Assembly: GCF_000226115.1 (NCBI RefSeq)
Contig: NC_016457.1
Location: 7,874,001 to 7,938,000, forward strand
Reading direction: 5' to 3'
DNA: 64,000 nucleotides
DNA from: Thermothielavioides terrestris NRRL 8126
Taxonomy: Eukaryota > Ascomycota > Sordariomycetes > Sordariales > Chaetomiaceae
Positions 44,565 to 56,437 of the stretch are shown piece by piece (within the stretch, counting starts at the first letter, position 1; every line of letters starts with the position of its first letter). The translations under genes were made by a program, and so were the position numbers. The notes under the pieces are model-generated. The model saw only the letters and a list, made by a program, of their open reading frames with translations, ran no database searches and was not told where the DNA came from.

Positions 44565-47500
44565 ATGGCCGACCGCGGTCGTGGTGGTAGAGGTAGAGGT
44601 GGTGGCGGCCGTGGTGGTGGCTTCCAAGGCGGCGGCTTCCAAGGCGGTGGGCGTGGCGGAGGCTTCCAAGGCGGTGGACGTGGCGGAGGCTTCCAAGGTG
44701 GTGGACATGGCAGCGGCTTCCAAGGTGGTGGACGTGGCGGCGGCTTCCAGGGTGGTGGACGTGGTGGTGGCCGTGGTGGCTTTCAAGGTGGCGGCGGCGG
44801 CGGCGGCGGTGGCCATGGTGGTGGCCATGGTGGTCGCGGCGGTGTTGGACGTGGACGCACTCGTCCTCCCCAGTACACTGGTCCTGACGTTTATCCGTAA
44901 GTGACACGCCAGGTGAACTACCCACCACGCCGGTCCTGGGTGCTTATGCTTTCCCTCACAGTGGCCCTGGTGGCCAGATCCCGCAGCCCGATGAGCAGGT
45001 CACGGAACTCGAGGACCGCTGGATTCAGAATTACGGGGTCCAGGACAAGAAGAGTGCGACCAGCGAGCTTGAGTCAGGCATGGCTGCGCTGTCGGTTTCG
45101 GAAGACATCTTCCCTTTCCGACCCCAATTCGGCACGCGCGGCATTCCTGTTGTTCTCTGGGCCAATTACTTCAAGCTCATCCCCAAGATAAAGGCGTTGC
45201 ATAGGTACGACGTCCGAGTCCTTTCCGGCAAGGAAGAGGACGCTTCCAAGGGAACGAGGCCAGCCGGCAAAGATGATGGGCCCAAAGAAGCAAAGGGCAA
45301 AAAGCTGGCCAAGCTCATTGACCTCGCCCTGAAAAAGCTGCCCGGCAATCCCACCTATGCTACCGAGTTCAAACAGCAGGTGGTGTCCCTGGCAAAGCTC
45401 CAGCTTCCTGGCGATTCCTACGTGCAGGTTGTCCTCAATGAGCCCCCCCGGAAGCCTGAGACGTGGTTTGTCCGCTTCGACGGGCCCAAGAGCCTTAGCA
45501 TCAGCGGCCTGATGTCTTACCTGGAGAAGCTGGAAGACAAGGCCAATGGCAGCCTCTTCCCCAAGTTCCCCGACGAGATCGACGCGCTCGGCGTGTTGCT
45601 CGGCCACACCCCGCGGTCGGACCCCAACACCTGTGCTGTCGGCCGGAACCGCTTCTTTGCCATCGACAAGGGGAGGAAGGACAGCGCTGGCGAAATGCCC
45701 AAAGACAGCTTGCTGGAGATTCTGCGTGGCTATGTTCAGAGTGTCCGTCCAGCGACCGGCCGGCTGCTGCTTAACGTCAACGTGACTGCAGGCGTGTTCC
45801 GCCGCGCATTTAAGCTCGACGAGCTTTTCAGAGACTGGGAACTCACTGGGTTGAACGGAAAACACAACCGCCACGAGGCGCAACTTCTGACCGAGAAGGC
45901 CAGCAGGTTGCACAAGTTTCTTGCCAGGTCGAGAATCCTCTACACGGTCCCGGGCCAGTCCGGCACGATTGAACGGACCATTGCCGGCCTGGCGCACGTT
46001 CAAGATGGCAGCAAAGCAAACAAGGGCGACAAGGAGCAGCGGCCACAGTTTGAGAACAAGGGGTTTCCCTTTGGAACTCCGAGTACAGTGCGCTTCTTCC
46101 TCCGTGACCCCAAGACGGGAGCACCGCCGCCCGCTGGTCTCAAGTTCGAGACCATGGTCACGGTCGCAGAGTACCACAAAGCCAGTGAGTTTCTTCTTTT
46201 TCCCGTCCTACCACCGGTGCTCACAGTGCTTTCCCGCTCTAACTCGCCCAGAGTACGGAATTGACGCCAAGATTGGCCTCCCCTTGATCAATGCTGGAAC
46301 GGCAGCGAAACCGACCTATATCCTGGCCGAGCACTGCACGCTGCTTCCGGGACAGCCGATGCGCTCCAGACTGTCACCAGCGGAGCAGGATGCCATGATC
46401 CAGTTCGCCTGTCGGGTTCCGCCAGAGAATGCGCAGTCGATTACGACGTCAGGCAGGGAGCTGCTTGCCTTGGACAGCAACCCGTTGCTTGTGAGTCTCG
46501 CCTGCTGCGCTATGCCCCTCGCATGCACACACGTGCTAACCGCCCACAGGCCCGCTTCGGCATTTCCATTGATAAAAACCTCATCACGGTCAAGGGTCGG
46601 GAGCTGGCCCCACCCAGCGTCCTGTACAGCAGAGAAAGGTCGGCCACACCGGTCACACCCCAGCAGGGCACATGGAACATGAGAGGCGTCCATGTTGCCC
46701 AGAAGGGGCGGTACATCAACAACTGGACATTCTTCGATATTGAGAACAAAGATAAGCAACAGGACAAAGTTCCAGCTGCTGTCAAGGCGTTCGGCGCCTT
46801 CTTGGCCGACGGCATGGGCATCGCGATCAATAAGCAACCGAATCCGCCTGGGGGCATCCGAGTCTCGACAACGGGAGCCGAGGATGTGCGACGTGCGTTC
46901 AAGTCTCTCCAGGAGCTGAAGGCTCAGCCGCAGTTTGTGCTTGTGGTGCTTCCCAGAAAGGATGTGTTGCTGTACAACATGGTGAAGAAACTTGGCGATG
47001 TCGAGCTCGGCCTCCCCACTGTGTGTGTCCGCCGGGAGATGCTCACGAAAGAAGGGGTGGACCCACGTGGCTATTTCACCAACGTGGGGCTGAAAATCAA
47101 CTTGAAGTTTGGCGGTGTCAACCACAAGGTCAAGGATCCTACCAACAGCTTGTTTGCCGAGACAATGTTTGTTGGCTACGACGTTACCCACCCGACGAAT
47201 CTCGCACCCGGAGCGAGCGCTTCGGCCCCCAGCATTGTCGGCTTGGTGGCGAGCATTGACGCCAATCTTGCGCAGTGGCCGGCTGTGACGTGGAAGAACG
47301 AGAGCCGGGTCGAGCAGGTCGGCAGCGATACGGACACCCTGTTCAGGGATAATTTCAAGGAGCGCCTCAAGCTGTGGCGCGAGAAAAACGGCAGGCTGCC
47401 GCCCAACATTGTCATCTTTCGCGATGGCGTCTCCGAGGGCCAGTTCAGAATGGTCCTGGAGAAAGAACTGCCGCACATCCGCAAGGCGTGTGAGGATACC

Positions 47501-48095
47501 TACCCGCCGAAGTCGCGGCCGAAGATCACCCTCATCGTCTCTGTGAAGCGCCATCAGACTCGGTTCTACCCGACGGACCGCGAGCACGCCGCCGGAAGAT
47601 GCAAGAGTCCCGTGCAGGGAACTGTTGTCGACCGAGGAGTCACTAACGCGCGCTACTGGGACTTCTACTTGCAGGCTCATGCATCTATTCAGGGTAAGTG
47701 ATCTTAGGCGCTTGGACGGCGTCCGACAACGCTATATATATATATGCCTTGGTGAGATTGACTGGCTGACTTGGGACTTCCTCTGAGCTACAGGCACGGC
47801 TCGGCCGGCGCATTACACGGTCCTCCTCGACGAGATATTCCGGCAGAAGTTTGGCTCCAGGGCGGCGGACGTGCTGGAACAGCTGACGCACGACATGTGC
47901 TATGCCTACGGCCGAGCGACCAGGGCGGTCAGCATCTGTCCGCCCGCGTACTATGCAGACTTGGTCTGCACGCGGGCTCGCGTTCACAACAGCGAGCTCT
48001 TCGAAGATTCGGCATCCACGACCGAGGGATCGGGAACCGCTAACGCGTGGAAGGCGGTGAGCAAGGAACTGGCCAATACCATGTACTACATTTGA
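44565..48095 (+). CDS. qde-2: Argonaute protein, QDE-2 type
   Basis: This is a small-RNA-guided Argonaute of the quelling/RNAi pathway. Exons are 44565-44896, 44962-46184, 46252-46490, 46550-47693 and 47794-48095, giving 1079 aa. Residues 1-110 are a Gly/Arg-rich tract of tandem G-G-x-F-Q-G-G-G-R-G units. The N, linker and PAZ regions follow (approx. 160-560); MID and PIWI span ~600-1060. PIWI catalytic residues are visible: D809 in VGYDVTHP, D890 in FRDGVSEGQF and D1035 in AYYADLV. Where many animal Argonautes have His at the last position, this has Asp, giving a DDD-type triad that other Argonautes are known to use. Conserved KRHQTRFYPT and IQGTARPAHYTVLLDEI are present. Slicer activity is plausible. 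The symbol follows Neurospora; orthology is inferred from motifs and architecture. Confidence 0.93.
44580..44850 (+). repeat. RGG-type tandem repeats at the Argonaute N-terminus
   Basis: A tandem array of ~20-30-nt units around GGCTTCCAAGGCGGTGG, encoding GGGFQGGGRG and variants (GHG in place of GRG). RGG tracts are known RNA- or protein-binding regions and arginine-methylation substrates; unit number is likely to vary between strains. Confidence 0.85.
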
Positions 48096-49016
48096 TCGGG
48101 GAAGTTGGGGGATGCAGGGTTTGCAGTTTCGCATTCACCTGTCTCACAACGTGAGCGGGTTCCACCGAGTTTGTGGCGTGGACAACAGCGAAGCCGTGAG
48201 CCCTGCGTCGTGCGAAAACAAGCGTGCGACGCCTACTCAGGGCAGAGCGGCATTGGGATTTCACATGCGCCTGGCGTCAGACATTGATCGGACCAGGCAG
48301 CATTCATTTGGCGTTGGGCATCGAGTCGCCCACCGGTTTCCGGTGTCTCTTTTTTTTTTCTCGAGCCATTCAACGGGTTTGTTATGGCTTGTCTATTCTT
48401 GTATGGATAGCTTCAGGGTATCTCCAGGCGGCAGCACCCTAAATTTGTAGTGTAGCGGAATTCTTTGTAGAACTTCTGTGCCAGCCCCAGGCATGCGTGA
48501 CCGTGATATGTTTTGGTTACAGAACGACTCTCTCCTGCTCGGAACAACACGATGTATGAGTGGAAGGAAGCTCAGGGGCAACAATGGAGGTGCTTGGAGT
48601 GCTTCTGGGTTAGGGTTCATTTTCATTTCTCTCCCTGGGTCCACGTGACATGACCTCAAGCCCCTACACAGTACTGCCAAGCCCGGTCCAGTCATCGCCC
48701 ACCCAACAGCCGCAACCGAGCTGGTGCGGCTTTCAAGTTGCCGACATCACCACACAACGAGACGTCGCTCGCTCGGCACTTGCACACCATTGCCGGCCCC
48801 CCGATCCCACTTTTGGAACGCAAGCACGTATTTGCGTTCCGGAAACCTGATTGACACCCTTTAGCCGAGTGCGGGAGCGCCAATTGAGTCGAGCACAGCA
48901 TCGCAATCCGAACCCCCGTTTCTCAATCCGCAAATCGGCCCGCCCCGTTTTCTCCTCCCGGAAACCGAAGCCTCGCACCAGAACGACAACAGAAAAGAAG
49001 ATATAAGGAAAAAAAG
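48096..49016. other. Intergenic, no gene recognised
   Basis: This holds the Argonaute 3' region and the promoter of the ESSS gene. There is a T10 run near 48349-48358. An A-rich leader precedes the ATG at 49017. No coding feature is seen. Confidence 0.5.
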
Positions 49017-49499
49017 ATGTCGGCCCTCCGCCCCAGCGCCGCCCGCGCCGTCGCCCGCGCCAGCACCTGCAACACCAGCAGCAGCAGCATCGCCAACCGC
49101 TCCGCGCTCGTGCCCGCGCGCCTCCGCTACTTCTCCATCTCCCCGCGCCGCGCCGCCGGCGGCGGCATGCAGTACGACCCGCCGACCGGCTGGCTGTGGG
49201 GCGTGCGGCCGGGCGAGAAGTACCAGAACGAGGGCTGGGAGGGGCCCTTCTTCTACGGCTTCTGGGGCAGCATCATTGTGTTTGCCATCGCGTATGCTTG
49301 GAAGCCGGATACGTCGTACGTATATTCTTCTTCTCTACTTTATTTGTTTTGTTCTCTTATGAGTAGTTCAAGGGGGGTGTGAGGGGAGTGAGTGGTGATG
49401 ATGAGATGGCTGACGATAAGCAGAATCCAGACTTGGGCGCTGGAGGAGGCCAGGAGGAGATTAGAGGCTGAAGGGATCCTCGAGCCTGAGAAGAAATAA
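49017..49499 (+). CDS. Complex I ESSS/NDUFB11-like subunit
   Basis: This is a small accessory subunit of mitochondrial NADH:ubiquinone oxidoreductase in the membrane arm. Exons are 49017-49315 and 49424-49499, giving 124 aa; the 108-nt intron uses GTACGT and AGCAG. Residues 1-45 are rich in Arg, Ser and Ala with no acidic residues, a typical mitochondrial targeting sequence ending near YFSISPRRA. One membrane helix (FFYGFWGSIIVFAIAYAW, ~83-100) follows the conserved GEKYQNEGWEGPF. The end KPDTSIQTWALEEARRRLE matches the fungal ESSS family. The 25-codon second exon is required for this signature. It is followed by a short convergent gap to the aminotransferase. Confidence 0.88.
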
Positions 49500-49922
49500 G
49501 CCAGGGGATCGATTGAGCGGTCCATGCTGCGGAGCAGAGAGCGAGGGGAAATGGAATGGATAGGGATGCCGTTGTTGTCTTCCTACCTCCTTAGACCGGC
49601 GATACATCGAGTGAAGCTGGCAGACGAAGAGGTGCGCGACCAAGTATGTATGGTGTTTCATTGCATATGCTGGATCTGAGTGGATAGATCAACTTGCCTT
49701 GTTTGCTTTCCTTTTTGTCAATGTTCTCAACTCCGGTGTCAATGGTGAATCATGAGATTTCATATCGCAGGGTAGATTACCCATCTGCGTGGAGACGCCT
49801 GGGCGACTTAGGAAGGGGAAGCATTCAACACGCTCGGCAATATCAACGCTCCGATTACATACATTCGCTGCCGCTGCTCTATACAAAGTCTAGATTCGCC
49901 AATGCACATGGATCCTCCCAAC
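49500..49922. other. Intergenic between convergent ESSS and aminotransferase genes
   Basis: A 423-bp spacer expected to hold both 3' ends. No coding feature or repeat is seen. Confidence 0.5.
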
Positions 49923-51260
49923 CTAGCAGACGTAGCTCCACTCATGCGGGTCGTCGCCGTACTGCCGCGCCTCGATCCAGTTCTTCATCTTGGTGGCGAT
50001 CTCGCCCGACTCCTCGTGGTCCTTCAACCCGCAGTGCACCAGCTTGCCCTTCCAGCTGATGGCCCGCACGGGGCTCACGATGGCGGCCGTGCCGGCGCCG
50101 AAGGCCTCCAGCAGCCGCCCCTCGCTGGCGGCCTCGTCCAGCTCCCCCATGGTGTACTTGCGCTCGACGATGTTCCAGCCCTCGGGCGCGAGGCGCTCGC
50201 GCGCCAGCGCCAGCACCGAGTCGCGCGTAACGCCCTCGAGGATGGTGCCGTCCAGCGGCGCCGTGATGAGCTCCTTCTGGCCGGTCTGCTTGTTGCGCAG
50301 GGCGACGAAGAAGTTCATGGTGCCGACCTCGGTGACGAACTGCTCGTCGCCGAACAGCCACAGGTTCTGCTGGAAGCCGCGGCTCATGGCCTCGCGCTGC
50401 GGCACGATGCACGGCGCGTAGTTGGCGCCCAGCTTCTTGTCGCCCACGCCGCCCGGCCAGGCGCGCACCGCGTAGTCGGTCGCCTCGAGCGAGATGGCCT
50501 TGAAGCCGGTCGGGTAGTACGGCCCGACGGGCGAGGCGATGACGAAGAGCAGGGCCGAGCCGGGCGGGCCGACGCCGAGCGTCTTCTGCGTGCCGATCAT
50601 GGTCGGGCGCAGGTACAGCGAGTAGCCGCGCTCCTCGGGGATGAAGCGGCTCTCCAGCTTGGTGTACTCGGCGAGCAGGTCAATCAGGGCGGCTGAGTTG
50701 AAGTTGGGCAGGGCGATGCGCGCGGCCGACTTGTTGAAGCGCTCCATGTTCTTGTCCGGGCGGAACAGCCGGATCTTGCCGGCCTTGTCCTTGTAGGCCT
50801 TCATGCCCTCGAAGCACTCGAAGGCGTAGTGGAACACGCAGGTGGCCGGGTCGAGCGACAGGTTCTGGTACGGCACAATGTGTGGTTTTTGCCAGCCCGT
50901 GGTCTTGTTCCACTCGATGGTGAGCATGTGGTCTGCGGGACGGGGGAGTTTGGTTAGCATATGTCCTGTCTGCTTTTTGGCCGAGGAAGGACGAGCTCGA
51001 TCTAAGTAGCTAGGTAGTTAGTTACCTGTGAAGTTGCGCCCGAAGATCAAGTCCTCGGACTTCTTGAGCGGCTTGGGGTTTGAGGTCCTCTCGATCACAA
51101 GCTGGCTCGGGTCGATGTCCTGTAGCCTCGTCTCGGACGCAGCCTCCGGGGTGATGCTGTACTGGCGCGTCGCTTGGAACAGGCCGAGCGGCGACCGCCG
51201 CGGCGCAACGAAGGCCGCCGGCGCGCGCAGAGCGCGTCGGGGGAGGAGCTGCCGCATCAT
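49923..51260 (-). CDS. bat1: Branched-chain amino acid aminotransferase, mitochondrial
   Basis: This PLP enzyme transfers the amino group between Leu/Ile/Val and 2-oxoglutarate, the last step of their synthesis and the first of breakdown. Exons are 51260-51026 and 50932-49923, giving 414 aa (93-nt intron). Residues 1-35 are Arg/Ala-rich without acids, a mitochondrial targeting peptide. Class IV transaminase features follow: HYAFECFEGMKAY, LRPTMIGT, the PLP-lysine segment GDKKLGANYAP, FVTEVGTMNFFV, ITAPLDGTILEGVTRDSVLALAR and EAFGAGTAAIVSPV. Length equals that of eukaryotic BCATs. It diverges from the SCYL2-type gene. The symbol refers to the yeast mitochondrial isozyme; a cytosolic paralogue cannot be excluded elsewhere. 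Confidence 0.95.
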
Positions 51261-52094
51261 CTGTGCGGCGCTGCGAGGGACGCAAGAAAGGCCAATTGGA
51301 GGTGGAAAGGGCCCAATTTTCAGAGCAGAGCAAAGAGGCCAAAGCTGGCGGTCAACAGCTGGTGACTACGGGTATCACAGCCGATACACCTCAACTATGG
51401 TCGAATTCTACTGCAGCATGCGAGGGAAAACGGCACCGGCAAGGTACTTGGTACGGAGGAAGCTCAAACGCACAAATCTCGGAGCGTAATCGGAGCTGAG
51501 TTGTGTCAGCGGCATTAGGCCCAGGCTAGCGCTTACTGTTAATTAGGCGGTGTTGGATAACTCGGTACCGAGATCAACCGGCCGACCCAAGCAGGAGATA
51601 TTTCGCTGCAACAGTAGGTAAATAACGGCGAAGCAACAGCGAAAGCGTACGAATAAGCCTTTACTTCTTGTTGTGCACGGTTCGAAGGGATGTACAGTAG
51701 ATACCCTGCTTTCCTTTCCTTCAAGTATTCTGCCCAACAGTGTCTTTTTTTCCCTATTCTGATGGTCTCTGGTCTCTGGTCCAGGTCGCACACTGCATGG
51801 AAGACGCAGATGGTACAGTACAGCTGATACGCGTTAGGTAAATTAAACATAACTGGCCGGTTTAGCGACCGGGGCGCTGCGCATTACCACCTACCTTATT
51901 GTATTCCGTATAAATTACAGTAACTATCCGCAGTTTCCCGTTCGAGTAGTCAACCGTGGGGTAACAAGCCCCATTGCTGCCGTCCATCGCCTGCAGCGTT
52001 GGGCTCCCTGGCATTCGGTTCAAGATGCTGCCAAGCTCCAAAAGTTCCAGACGCCAGGTATTACATCTGAGCAAAGCTGGCCGCATACACAAAC

Positions 52095-52125
<31 letters not shown>

Positions 52126-52345
52126 TTGAAGGGCTTGGTGGTCAAATGCCATTCACACGCTGTCCGACCTGTTAAAGCTCAACGGCGTTGAGCTTAAACG
52201 TGACCCGGGCCAGGCCAGGCGAAAGGCGCAGCCGGCCAAGCTGACGACGACGGGCGCAGTCGACGAGCCAACAAACTTCTTCCGAAACCACGACGTAAAC
52301 CAAGACATCGAACCCGCGATGATCGCCAGGTGACCGCCGACCACT
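51261..52345. promoter_or_regulatory. Divergent intergenic region with CA repeat
   Basis: This lies between the aminotransferase (-) and SCYL2-type (+) genes. It contains a (CA)n microsatellite at 52095-52123 and AGGTA/TACCT motifs at its ends. No gene is recognised. Confidence 0.5.
52095..52123. repeat. (CA)14 microsatellite
   Basis: An uninterrupted CA dinucleotide run of 29 bases, 223 bp upstream of the SCYL2-type ATG. Likely polymorphic between strains. Confidence 0.95.
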
Positions 52346-55300
52346 ATGTTTGCCAACGCGCTCAAGTCCATCTCGGCCACGAACATCTCGGCCAACTACA
52401 CTGTCTCCTCAACCCTCACGGCAACCGCCGGCCCATGGAAGATCTACCCGGCCAAGAACAAGAAGACGGGCAAGGAGTGTTCCGCCTTCGTCTTCGACAG
52501 GAAGTCGCTCGATGCCCACCGCAGCGGTCTGAGCCGTGCCGAGGCGGCCGAGTTCAAGCGCGCAGCCGATGCGGTCGTCGAGCGCTTGAAGAAGGAGGCA
52601 TCGGCCATCGCCAAGCTGCGGCACCCCAGCATCCTCGAGGTTGTCGAACCCGTTGAGGAGACGCGAGGTGGCGGGCTGCAGTTTATCGCCGAGGCTGTAA
52701 CGGCGTCGCTCTCGGGCCTCCTGCAGGAGAAGGATGACCAGGAACGAGGCGGAGGAGTCGGCGGCCGGGCGAGTCGGTACGTGACCGAGGACGCCGACGG
52801 CAACCGCAGGAGACGGGAGCTCGAGATCGACGAGCTGGAGATACAAAAGGGCTTGCTGCAGGTCAGCAAGGCGCTCGAGTTCATGCACGACAACGCCGGG
52901 CTCGTCCACGGCAACCTTACGCCCGATGCTATTCTCATCAACGCCAAGGCAGGTCCCAGCCGTGTCAGATCGGCAATGTCCCGAAGACAGAACTGACCTG
53001 TCATAGTCGGACTGGAAGCTTAGCGGTCTGGCCTTCTGCAGCCCCCTGGAGTCCTCCACTGCCCAGAGCTCGATCCAGCCCATCAACCTGCGCGAGGTGC
53101 TCAGACACAACCCCAACTTACCGCGAACCGTCCAGTTGAATATTGACTACACGTCTCCCGACTTCGTCCTGGACAATAACTTGACTGCTTCCGCCGACAT
53201 GTTCAGCCTGGGATTGCTAATAATCTCCTTATACAATTCCCCACACAAGTCGCCGCTCTCGTGCAGCGGCAGCCTGTCTTCCTATCAGCGCGTCTTCCAG
53301 TCCTCACAGAGCGTCCCGTCCTCGTCCAACAACTTCCTCTCGTCCCGTCCGTTGCCCAAGGAGCTCACCAACCACGTGCTCCCAAGGCTTATTACGCGCA
53401 GGCCTGCCCAGCGGATGACCGCCTCCGAGTTTCAACAGAGCGAGTTCTTCAACAACATCCTCGTGTCCACGATCCGCTTCCTAGACGCGTTTCCTGCGAA
53501 GACGCCGAACGAGAAATCACAGTTCCTCAGGGGCCTCATGAAAGTGCTGCCGTCGTTCCCGAAGTCGGTGATGGAGAAGAAGTTGTTGCCTGCCCTGCTC
53601 GACGAGTTGAAGGATAAAGAGCTCATCTCCCTGATCCTTCATAACGTCTTCAAAATTATCGAGCTCCTGCCGTCGGGGAGGAGGGCCTTCGGTAGCAAAG
53701 TGCGGCCTAGTCTCAAAGAAATATTTGTCACCAATGTCAAGCAGGCCCAAGAGAAGGACCCTGCGCGCGATGCTGGCCTGATGGTTGTCATTGAGCAGCT
53801 GCCCATCATCGGGGATAACTGCGCCGGCAAGGAGTTCAAGGATGGTAAGCACAGGCGCATGGCGCGTCATCCCAGTTCATGGCTAATGCGCAGCTGTTAG
53901 ATATTCTGCCCATCGTCTTTAACGCCCTGGAGTCCCCCACACCCTCACTCGTGGATGCCGCGCTAAGAAGCCTCCCATCTGTGCTGCCTCAGTTGGACTT
54001 CAGTACCATCAAAAACGAGCTGTTTCCGGTCATCGCGACCATCTTCAGCAGGACAAACAGCCTTGCGATCAAGGTCAGGGGCCTGCAAGCCTTCGTAACT
54101 CTCTGCGGGGGTTCCAACGACCCGGGTGGTGAGGACGGGCTGGACGGGCTTGCGCCGCAGAAAAAGAAGGCGACCTCTTCCAGCGCCTTGGACAAGTTCA
54201 CAATGCAAGAAAAGATCGTACCGCTGATCAAAGCGATCAAGACCAAAGAGCCGGCCGTCATGATGGCCGCGCTCAACGTTCTCCGGGTCGTCGGCGGGGT
54301 GGCGGATGCGGATTTCGTGGCCTTGGAAATTCTTCCCGTGCTGTGGAGCATGAGCTTAGGCCCGCTTCTGGACCTCAAGCAGTTCCAAGCCTTCATGGAA
54401 CTTATCAAGTCCCTATCGAGCAGGGTGGAAGAGGAACAGACCAGGAAATTGCAGGAACTGACGGGTGGCAATGCCGGCTCGTCCGCCGTTAAAGACGACT
54501 TCATGTCGTTTGGACCGACCGCGGGCTCATCTTTCGATGCGAATGGGACGACCGAAACAGATTTTGAGCGCCTCGTCAAGGGCGGGTCGGGTGGTGCTTC
54601 CGCCAACCCATTAGACTCGGGGTTGGACGGCATGGCGTCAAGCACATCCATGACCTCGAGCACTAGAAAATCGACGCCAACAGCCACCTTCTCGTGGTCC
54701 AGTCCTCCTGCAGCCCCAGCATCCGGGCCCGCCAACCAGTTCGGCGCGGTCAAGGCCCAGCAGCCCGGCTTCCGGTCTGTAACTCCGGACCTCGCAAACC
54801 TCCAACCTATCACGCCGACAGCCACGCAATTCTCACAGCCGTTGCAACCAACAACCAAACCGAGCAGTTTTCCATCCCCGCCACTGACCACTCAAACGAC
54901 ATCCATCAACTGGGGCGCCGCGACGCCAGCAGCCAGCAGCACTAGCAACAACAACAGCGGCAGCAACTTGTGGTCTTCACCGCCTGCCGCACAGCAACAG
55001 CAACAACCACCAAGCTCCTCTTTCGGCTCGCTCTCTCTCGGTCAGCCGCAACTACAACAGCAGCAACAACCAAGCCAGAAACCCACTTCCTCCTTCTCCC
55101 TCCCTCCTCCGCCTGGTCCCAGTACCGGAGCGACTTCCAGCCTCTCAAGCTTCAGCCTTGCACCACCGCCCAGCGCATCCCAGACACAGACGCACATATC
55201 ACGGCCGCAAACCACGACCACGACATCCGCCCCGGCGTTCGCCGGCCTCGGGGCGATGAACAGCATGAACAGCATGAACAGCCTGGCTTCCATGGGCGCG

Positions 55301-55558
55301 GCAGCGGCGGCAAATAAAATGGGTTCGCTCTCTAGTGTCGGGTCGGGCTCTGGTTCTGGCACGCCGATGGGCATGGGGATGGCGGCGATGAAGAGCATGG
55401 GCAACGGGCCGAGCATGAATTCTCTGATGGGCATGGGCATGGCTGGCATGGGAGGGATGGGACAGCTGCAATCACTCCAGGGACAGGTGTCAGGGCAAGG
55501 GCAGGGCCAGGGCCAAGGGCAGAAGACGGGGTTGGATAAGTACGAAAGCCTTTTGTAG
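52346..55558 (+). CDS. SCY1-like (SCYL2-type) pseudokinase
   Basis: This is a SCY1-family protein: an N-terminal kinase-like domain, central HEAT-type helical repeats and a disordered tail; the family acts as scaffolds in clathrin-dependent Golgi/endosome traffic. Exons are 52346-52948, 53007-53844 and 53901-55558, giving 1032 aa. The kinase domain (~30-335) has EVVEPVEE and HGNLTPDAILIN where HRD-xxxx-N is usual, so the catalytic Asp is replaced by Asn. DFG is replaced by SGLAF. It should be catalytically dead. Residues ~350-690 contain repeats such as PALLDELKDKELISLILHN and DILPIVFNALESPTPSLVDA. The tail is Ser/Gln/Pro-rich and ends in Met-Gly-Ser repeats (about 55255-55470). The first intron begins GC (AAG|GCAGGT). 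Closest known type is mammalian SCYL2 / fission yeast Ppk32 (by motif). Confidence 0.9.
52949..53006 (+). other. GC-AG intron 1 of the SCYL2-type gene
   Basis: Donor AAG|GCAGGT, acceptor GTCATAG, 58 nt, phase 0. It restores the family sequence INAK|SDWKLSGLAF. The GT three bases downstream shifts the frame into a TAG stop within five codons. Confidence 0.75.
55255..55470 (+). repeat. Met-Gly-Ser-Asn low-complexity repeats in the SCYL2-type tail
   Basis: Repeated ATGAACAGC and ATGGGCATG-type units encode M-N-S and M-G-M-x runs near the C-terminus. Such Met-rich repeats are unusual; the function is unknown. Confidence 0.7.
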
Positions 55559-56437
55559 GTGCGTGCGTTGTGGAAGTGTTGGGCTGTGTCGGCTGTGGTT
55601 GGGCTGCCGGCAGAGCTAGCTGGCTGGGAACGGTTGATGTACGGAATACTGGCAAAGCATATGTAGAGACGTGTACGCTGGTAGATAGATACGAGGGGTG
55701 GATGAGGGATGTAATGAATGAACGAATGAATGCATGGCGTGCCTTGGTAACATCTGAAGTGACTTGAATGGCTATGGATTGCATCGAGCTATCCCCAACG
55801 CAAGAGACAACTCACCTCCACACAAGAAAGGCCCATAAAGTCACAGTCACGGCGCAATTGAGACATCAGAGAAAAACATCTTTGCTCGGTTCACACATTG
55901 TAAACATACCCTCCTCCAACTAGCCCACCCGCTAAGTATAATTGCCTGGTTCGTTTACAGCCAGTTTTGATTAAAAGTGTCAACTCCCTGCGAGCTGAGC
56001 CTGATAAATTATCACCCGTCAACGGCCGGCCATGAGATAGTCCCAGCGCCAATCCTGTGCTCAACGCAGTCGCAAAAGTACTCTCCCGGAACAGTGGAAC
56101 GGGCAGGTTCTCCCACAAGGGAGGGAAAAGATAAAACAGAACAGAGTCAGGCCCAACATGGCAAGCAATCCGGGACTCTTTTGCCGTGGGCAGACGGCCT
56201 TCTTGCCCGGGGTTGAAAGAGTTGGAAAGGTAGTCTTGAAGGAGGCTGGTGGAGGAGAAAGCCGAGATGAAAAGAACTTGAATTGGACAGATAGGAAAAA
56301 TGGAGAAGACAAAAACACAGGGTATCATGCACATCTCGGGGGAGCGAAACAGGAAAACAGGAAAAAGGGCGAAACAATGGGAGGGAAAAAAGGCAACACC
56401 AGGTCCAACACAACGGACAAGCAAAAGCTGTGGGCGA
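55559..56437. other. Intergenic between convergent SCYL2-type and sir2 genes
   Basis: A spacer of 879 bp with short domain-free open frames. It should contain both 3' untranslated regions. An ATGAATGAACGAATGAATG direct repeat occurs near 55713-55730. Confidence 0.5.

Noticed and set aside
45074..47680. Long minus-strand open frames
   Set aside because: Both are antisense shadows of Argonaute exons and show no recognisable domain.
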